This document shows, one piece after another, positions 60,959-64,000 of a stretch of 64,000 bases of DNA. Numbering within the stretch: the stretch's first letter is position 1; the number at the start of each line of letters is the position of its first letter. Below the pieces are notes generated by a model that made no database searches, was not told where the DNA came from, and saw only the letters and a program-made list of their open reading frames with translations. The position numbers were made by a program, and so were the translations under genes. The stretch is from Capitulum mitella (lineage: Eukaryota > Arthropoda > Thecostraca > Pollicipedomorpha > Pollicipedidae). Location of the stretch: the NCBI GenBank assembly GCA_030062745.1, contig CP099840.1:8495432-8559431 (forward strand), given 5' to 3'.

Positions 60959-61890
60959 TCACGTGCGTCGCAGCACGGCTGGCAGCCGGGAGCTGGGCGC
61001 GCCAGCGCGGCCCAGCAGCGTCAGGCTGGAGGCTAGGCAGAGCCGGGTGGGCGCCGCCGCGCCACCCGGTAGCTGCAGGAACATGGTGGTGACGCCGGCC
61101 GCGCCGTCGGCGCACGGCTCGACGGCGGCCGGCCGGGCGGCCGCCTCCAGTCGGCGGCGGCGGCGCGCCAGCGTGGTCGCCGCCGACTCCTGCTCGTCCT
61201 CGGGCTGTAGCTGCAACGTGCAGCGAGCCACAGCGCGGCGGGCCATGCTGCGCATCTCCTCCTCGTGGAGGCGCGCCGTGCGCCGACGGCTGCTGATGCG
61301 TCGCAGCCGCCAGAGGGACATGAACAGCGCCAGGATCAGGAAGAAACACGAGAAGAACACCGAGAAGAACACTGCCATGTTCATCTTGGGCTGGTCCTGG
61401 CGGAAGAAGACGGCGCCGCGCGCCGGCCGGTCGCCGACGCTGTGCACCGCCACGTAGAAGGTGGTGCTGCGCAGGTTGTAGTGGTCCTGCGGCAGCTGTA
61501 CGGTTAGCCGGCGCCGCAGTCCATGCACCAGCAGCAGGTCGCGCCGGCCCGACAGCAGGATGAATGTGTTGATGGCGGCCGCCTTGCGCACCACCTGGCG
61601 GTACGGCTGTGGCTGCGACGCCGTGCTGTTCTCAGTCAGCTGGCGGCGTGCGCGGCCGGCCGGCGCCGGACCCGTCGTCCGGCCGTAGCGTGGGTCGAAC
61701 TCCACCTGGTGGAAGCCGTCGGAAGCGTTGGCGTGCACGCGGATGGCGTCCTCGTGCGAGGCCAGGTAGACGTCTACGGCACCCTCCACCACGTCCACCA
61801 CCAGCCGGATGTCCACATTCAGGTACTTGGGGTGGGCCGCGTAGAAGACGGTGCGGCCGACCGGCAGCGAGTTGGAGTGGCCGCAGAAAT
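60959..61890 (-). CDS. MEGF8 ortholog, terminal exon
   Basis: The exon follows acceptor CCACCGTCGGCAG. Two bases complete Asp, then 309 residues run to the stop. It begins FCGHSNSLPVGRTVFYAAHP, with an ectodomain end (RTVFYAAHPKYLNVDIRLV...) and VFFRQDQP at about 160-167. One transmembrane helix follows (about 171-193, MAVFFSVFFSCFFLILALF), then a 116-residue cytoplasmic tail with EMRSMARRAVARC (about 211-223) and AVEPCADGAAGVTTMFLQLP (255-274). FFSVFFSCFF and the tail block are shared by MEGF8, with weaker similarity to attractin. MEGF8 is a very large single-pass receptor that, in vertebrates, acts with MOSMO and the E3 ligase MGRN1 to limit surface Smoothened. Confidence 0.95.
61310..61378 (-). 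other. MEGF8 transmembrane segment
   Basis: Residues about 171-193 of the terminal exon are hydrophobic and Phe-rich, and are followed by RLRRISSRRR. The basic flank places the C-terminus in the cytosol. Confidence 0.88.
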
Positions 61891-62255
61891 CTGCCGACGG
61901 TGGGGACAGCGTGGCGTCAGAGACAGACAGGAAAACCGACACGGGATGACGTACAACGCACGGCATATGCGCTGATCGATCAACTTGACGGCGCCAGAAC
62001 CAACAATCTAACCCAAAACGAAGCAGACACCCGCACATCAAACAGACCCAATTGGTATCTGTAGGCATAAGTCACATAAAACCTTGACGTTGAGCGTTCC
62101 AGAGCTAAACTTCAGCTCTCCGAAGGTGTCAGAACCACCAGTTTAGCAGTGGGAGCCATACGACAGCGGTGACTGGGCGTGTCTAACGTCTTCAGCGGAT
62201 CCACAAACGCGGTCCACCAAACGGCGACCGGTGTCGAGGACTGGTGCGCCCTCAC
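61891..62255 (-). other. MEGF8 intron between last two exons
   Basis: 365 bp, phase 1, donor GTGAGG, acceptor GTCGGCAG. No other feature. Confidence 0.85.
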
Positions 62256-62364
62256 CGCCCGGACTCTCCGAGTCGAAGCAGAAGTCGAGGTCGACTTGCA
62301 TCTGGCGGTAGCACTGATGGCCGTCGGTCGGGTGGCCGCGATAGTTGTCGCGGCACTTGATGCA
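62256..62364 (-). CDS. MEGF8 ortholog, penultimate exon
   Basis: The exon has 36 codons plus one base, from CIKCRDNYRGHPTDGHQCYR to DSESPG. It carries the C-terminal half of a laminin-type EGF module (CxxCxxxYxGxPxxGxxCY), then VDLDFCFDS. The acceptor CCGCCTTTGCAG is strong. Phase 1 fits the terminal exon (G|AT = Asp). Confidence 0.93.
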
Positions 62365-63182
62365 CTGCAAAGGCGGCGGAACAGGGTCAGCGTGGCCTCT
62401 TAGCGGCATCACCACAGACTCATCGCAGCCGGACTGGCCGCAGGGTCAGAAGCGCCGCAGGGCCGACCACAGGGTCAGTGCAGACTCGTCGCAGCCTCCA
62501 CACAGCGGACCGCCTCCTGGTCACAGGCACAGCGGGACCGGCCGCCGGGTCACAGTTACAGCGGGACCGGCCTCGGGGTTACAGTTACAGCGGGACCGGC
62601 CTCGGGGTCACAGTTACAGTGGGACCAGCCTCGGGGTCACAGTTACAGCGGGACCGGCCTCCTCGTCACAGTTACAGTGGGACCAGCCTCGGGGTCACAG
62701 TTACAGCGGGACCGGCCTCGGGGTCACAGTAACAGCGGGACCAGCCTCGGGGTCTCAGGTACAGCGGGACCGGCCGCCGGGTCACAGTTACAGCGGGGCC
62801 GGCCGCCGGCCCGGCAGTATAAGGATAACAGACGTCATGCAGCGGCCTTCGGTTCGGCACACAGGCAGCCAAACGCATCACACTGACAATGTGTACAAGC
62901 TCTCTGGTGCACTCCGCACTAAAACAATACGCAATAAAATGACGCATCAGTAACAGCAGGCGTGTTCTTCAAATTCCAGTCTACGCGATGGTGTCAGAGC
63001 AGGCCAGGCGTTTAGTCTGGATATTCACACTATGGGACCGTGCCATGCTCTGGACGTATTAACCAAGACCACGCACACACGACGCTCCGCCCCCGACCAC
63101 TGAAGGCGGATGGCCAGGGAGGAGGGTGGGGTGAGAAGGGGGTCCGGCGGCCGGACGCCGGCCCGCAGAACACAGGGCGCAC
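62365..63182 (-). other. MEGF8 intron containing a 29-bp minisatellite
   Basis: 818 bp, phase 0, donor GTGCGC. About half of it is repeat. Confidence 0.85.
62490..62815. repeat. 29-bp GC-rich minisatellite
   Basis: About 11 units of GTTACAGCGGGACCGGCCTC + GGGGTCACA, with GCC-GCCGGG and AGCCTCGG variants. The long open frame through it (GTAGPAS/SYSGTSLGV-type repeats) is an artefact of a stop-free unit. Confidence 0.93.
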
Positions 63183-63318
63183 CTGCAGCTTCCAGCAGGA
63201 CTGGCCACGCTTGCCGGCCTCCTGCCGACAGGTGGCGTCCGACTCGGTGTTGTTGTGGCAGTCGCAGTCCTCGCCCGTCACAGGGTCACACAGCGTGCCG
63301 TGACCGTGACACAGGCAC
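63183..63318 (-). CDS. MEGF8 ortholog, laminin-EGF exon
   Basis: One base plus 45 codons, starting CLCHGHGTLCDPVTGEDCDC and ending RGQSCWKLQ. It is a laminin-type EGF module start (CxCxGHGxxCDPxTGxCxC) with an NNT glycosylation site. The acceptor is GTGTTGCAG and the donor CAG|GTGCGC. The phases fit both neighbours. Confidence 0.94.
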
Positions 63319-63566
63319 CTGCAACACAGCCGTCAAACATCAGTCACACAGCGTGCCGTGACCTTGACACAGCCACTAGTAAAAACGACATCACACACCA
63401 GTCACAATGAATGTCATGACCGCGACATCTGGAACACGCTACGGGACCGGCTCGGCACGGACTCACGACATCCAGACACACGACCTGCCGACCCCTTCAC
63501 GACCTCCGCCGCACACCATGAGAGCAGTGGTGGGGCGGCTGCCGGCCCGGCGCGGCCCACACTCAC
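63319..63566 (-). other. MEGF8 short intron
   Basis: 248 bp, phase 2, donor GTGAGT. A near-duplicate GTCACACAGCGTGCCGTGACC string occurs at about 63284 (in the exon) and 63340 (in the intron), spaced about 55 bp. Confidence 0.85.
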
Positions 63567-63730
63567 GGCGTGCAGGGTTTCTTGGCGCTGATACTGCCCC
63601 GGAAGAACCCCGGCAGACAGAGCTCGCACATGCTGCCGTTGGTGTTCTGCTTGCAGTCGAGGCAGATGGCCTCCCGGCGGGCGCCCTCCGTCACCAGCGC
63701 CTTCAGTTCGGGCCACGACATTTGCCGCAA
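63567..63730 (-). CDS. MEGF8 ortholog, upstream laminin-EGF exon
   Basis: The exon has 54 codons plus two bases, starting LRQMSWPELKALVTEGARRE and ending SISAKKPCT. It includes ICLDCKQNTNGSMCELCLPG, a laminin-type EGF signature (CxxCxxNTxGxxCExCxxGFF). The acceptor is GATGCCGTTGCAG, in phase 0. The gene continues to the right beyond the window. Confidence 0.94.
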
Positions 63731-64000
63731 CTGCAACGGCATCGGCGCCATACGTCAGCTTAGCGGTCGGGACAAGGGTCACGGCACGGGTCAGGACACG
63801 GGTAGTCATCATGGCACGCGGTGAGTTCACGGCCAAGTCAAACAAGTCACTAGTCTTTTCTCGGTTACCAAAGGAAGGGAACCATTGGACAGACGGCGGG
63901 GCTATTTGAAGGTGTTTATGGCTACTTGTTCGCATTAATGCACCCTGCTTACTAGCGCTGCTGCTCGGTCAGTAACCAACAAAACCCACAAGCGACTTCA
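63731..64000 (-). other. MEGF8 intron (partial)
   Basis: No further exon is seen before the right edge. GGTCACGGCACGGGTCAGGACACGGG-type short repeats (in pieces under 20 bases) occur near 63775-63805. Confidence 0.6.

Noticed and set aside
60861-61507. Long plus-strand and alternate minus-strand frames over the MEGF8 terminal exon
   Set aside because: Shadows of the high-GC MEGF8 coding frame.
62345-62953. A 202-codon plus-strand frame
   Set aside because: 29-bp minisatellite in a MEGF8 intron, antisense to the gene.

Overview
The window is a metazoan nuclear segment, most likely arthropod and plausibly a crustacean. Genes are split by long, repeat-filled introns. There is an interstitial block of the arthropod telomere repeat TTAGG, a eukaryotic tRNA-Trp, and several families of DNA transposon. 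The barnacle-like guess rests only on the style of the repeats and is weak.

Layout. On the minus strand, 10.8-48.0 kb holds the first five coding exons of a CCDC174 ortholog (a nuclear, EJC-linked coiled-coil protein). Splice phases agree at all four junctions, and the gene is stretched over 37 kb by introns of 3.8, 21.3, 10.7 and 0.7 kb; its 3' exons were not found and probably lie left of the window. Also on minus, 60.96-63.73 kb holds the last four coding exons of MEGF8 (laminin-type EGF modules, ectodomain end, one membrane helix, cytoplasmic tail); its 5' part lies to the right. On plus, 4.71-5.32 kb holds the last two exons of a GPI-anchored Ly6/three-finger protein. Two weaker plus-strand candidate first exons are at 3.59 and 6.37 kb. 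A tRNA-Trp(CCA) at 43.6 kb lies inside CCDC174 intron 2, on the opposite strand.

Mobile DNA dominates the rest. (1) A 3.5-kb transposon at 14985-18508 has ~120-130 bp terminal inverted repeats, an exact 8-bp target duplication and a large, partly broken transposase-like reading frame of an unusual family. (2) A 2.7-kb foldback-type element at 54569-57262 has arms of 478-bp tandem units and an exact 9-bp target duplication. (3) Two TTAA-flanked, piggyBac-like non-autonomous families (CCCTATTCC and CCCG termini) include one copy inserted head-on into another copy of itself. (4) A hAT-like element sits inside a TTAA element at 58.9-59.5 kb. Minisatellites of 15, 16, 27, 29, 34 and 47 bp are also present.

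The most unusual observation is that the 47-bp minisatellite in CCDC174 intron 3 is made from the gene's own exon-4 3' splice site. About 23 copies of the acceptor plus the first 12 exon bases lie in tandem, the last copy being the real exon, and transposon (1) has landed inside this array. Exon 2 of the same gene carries a separate, older acceptor duplication of about 80-bp period.
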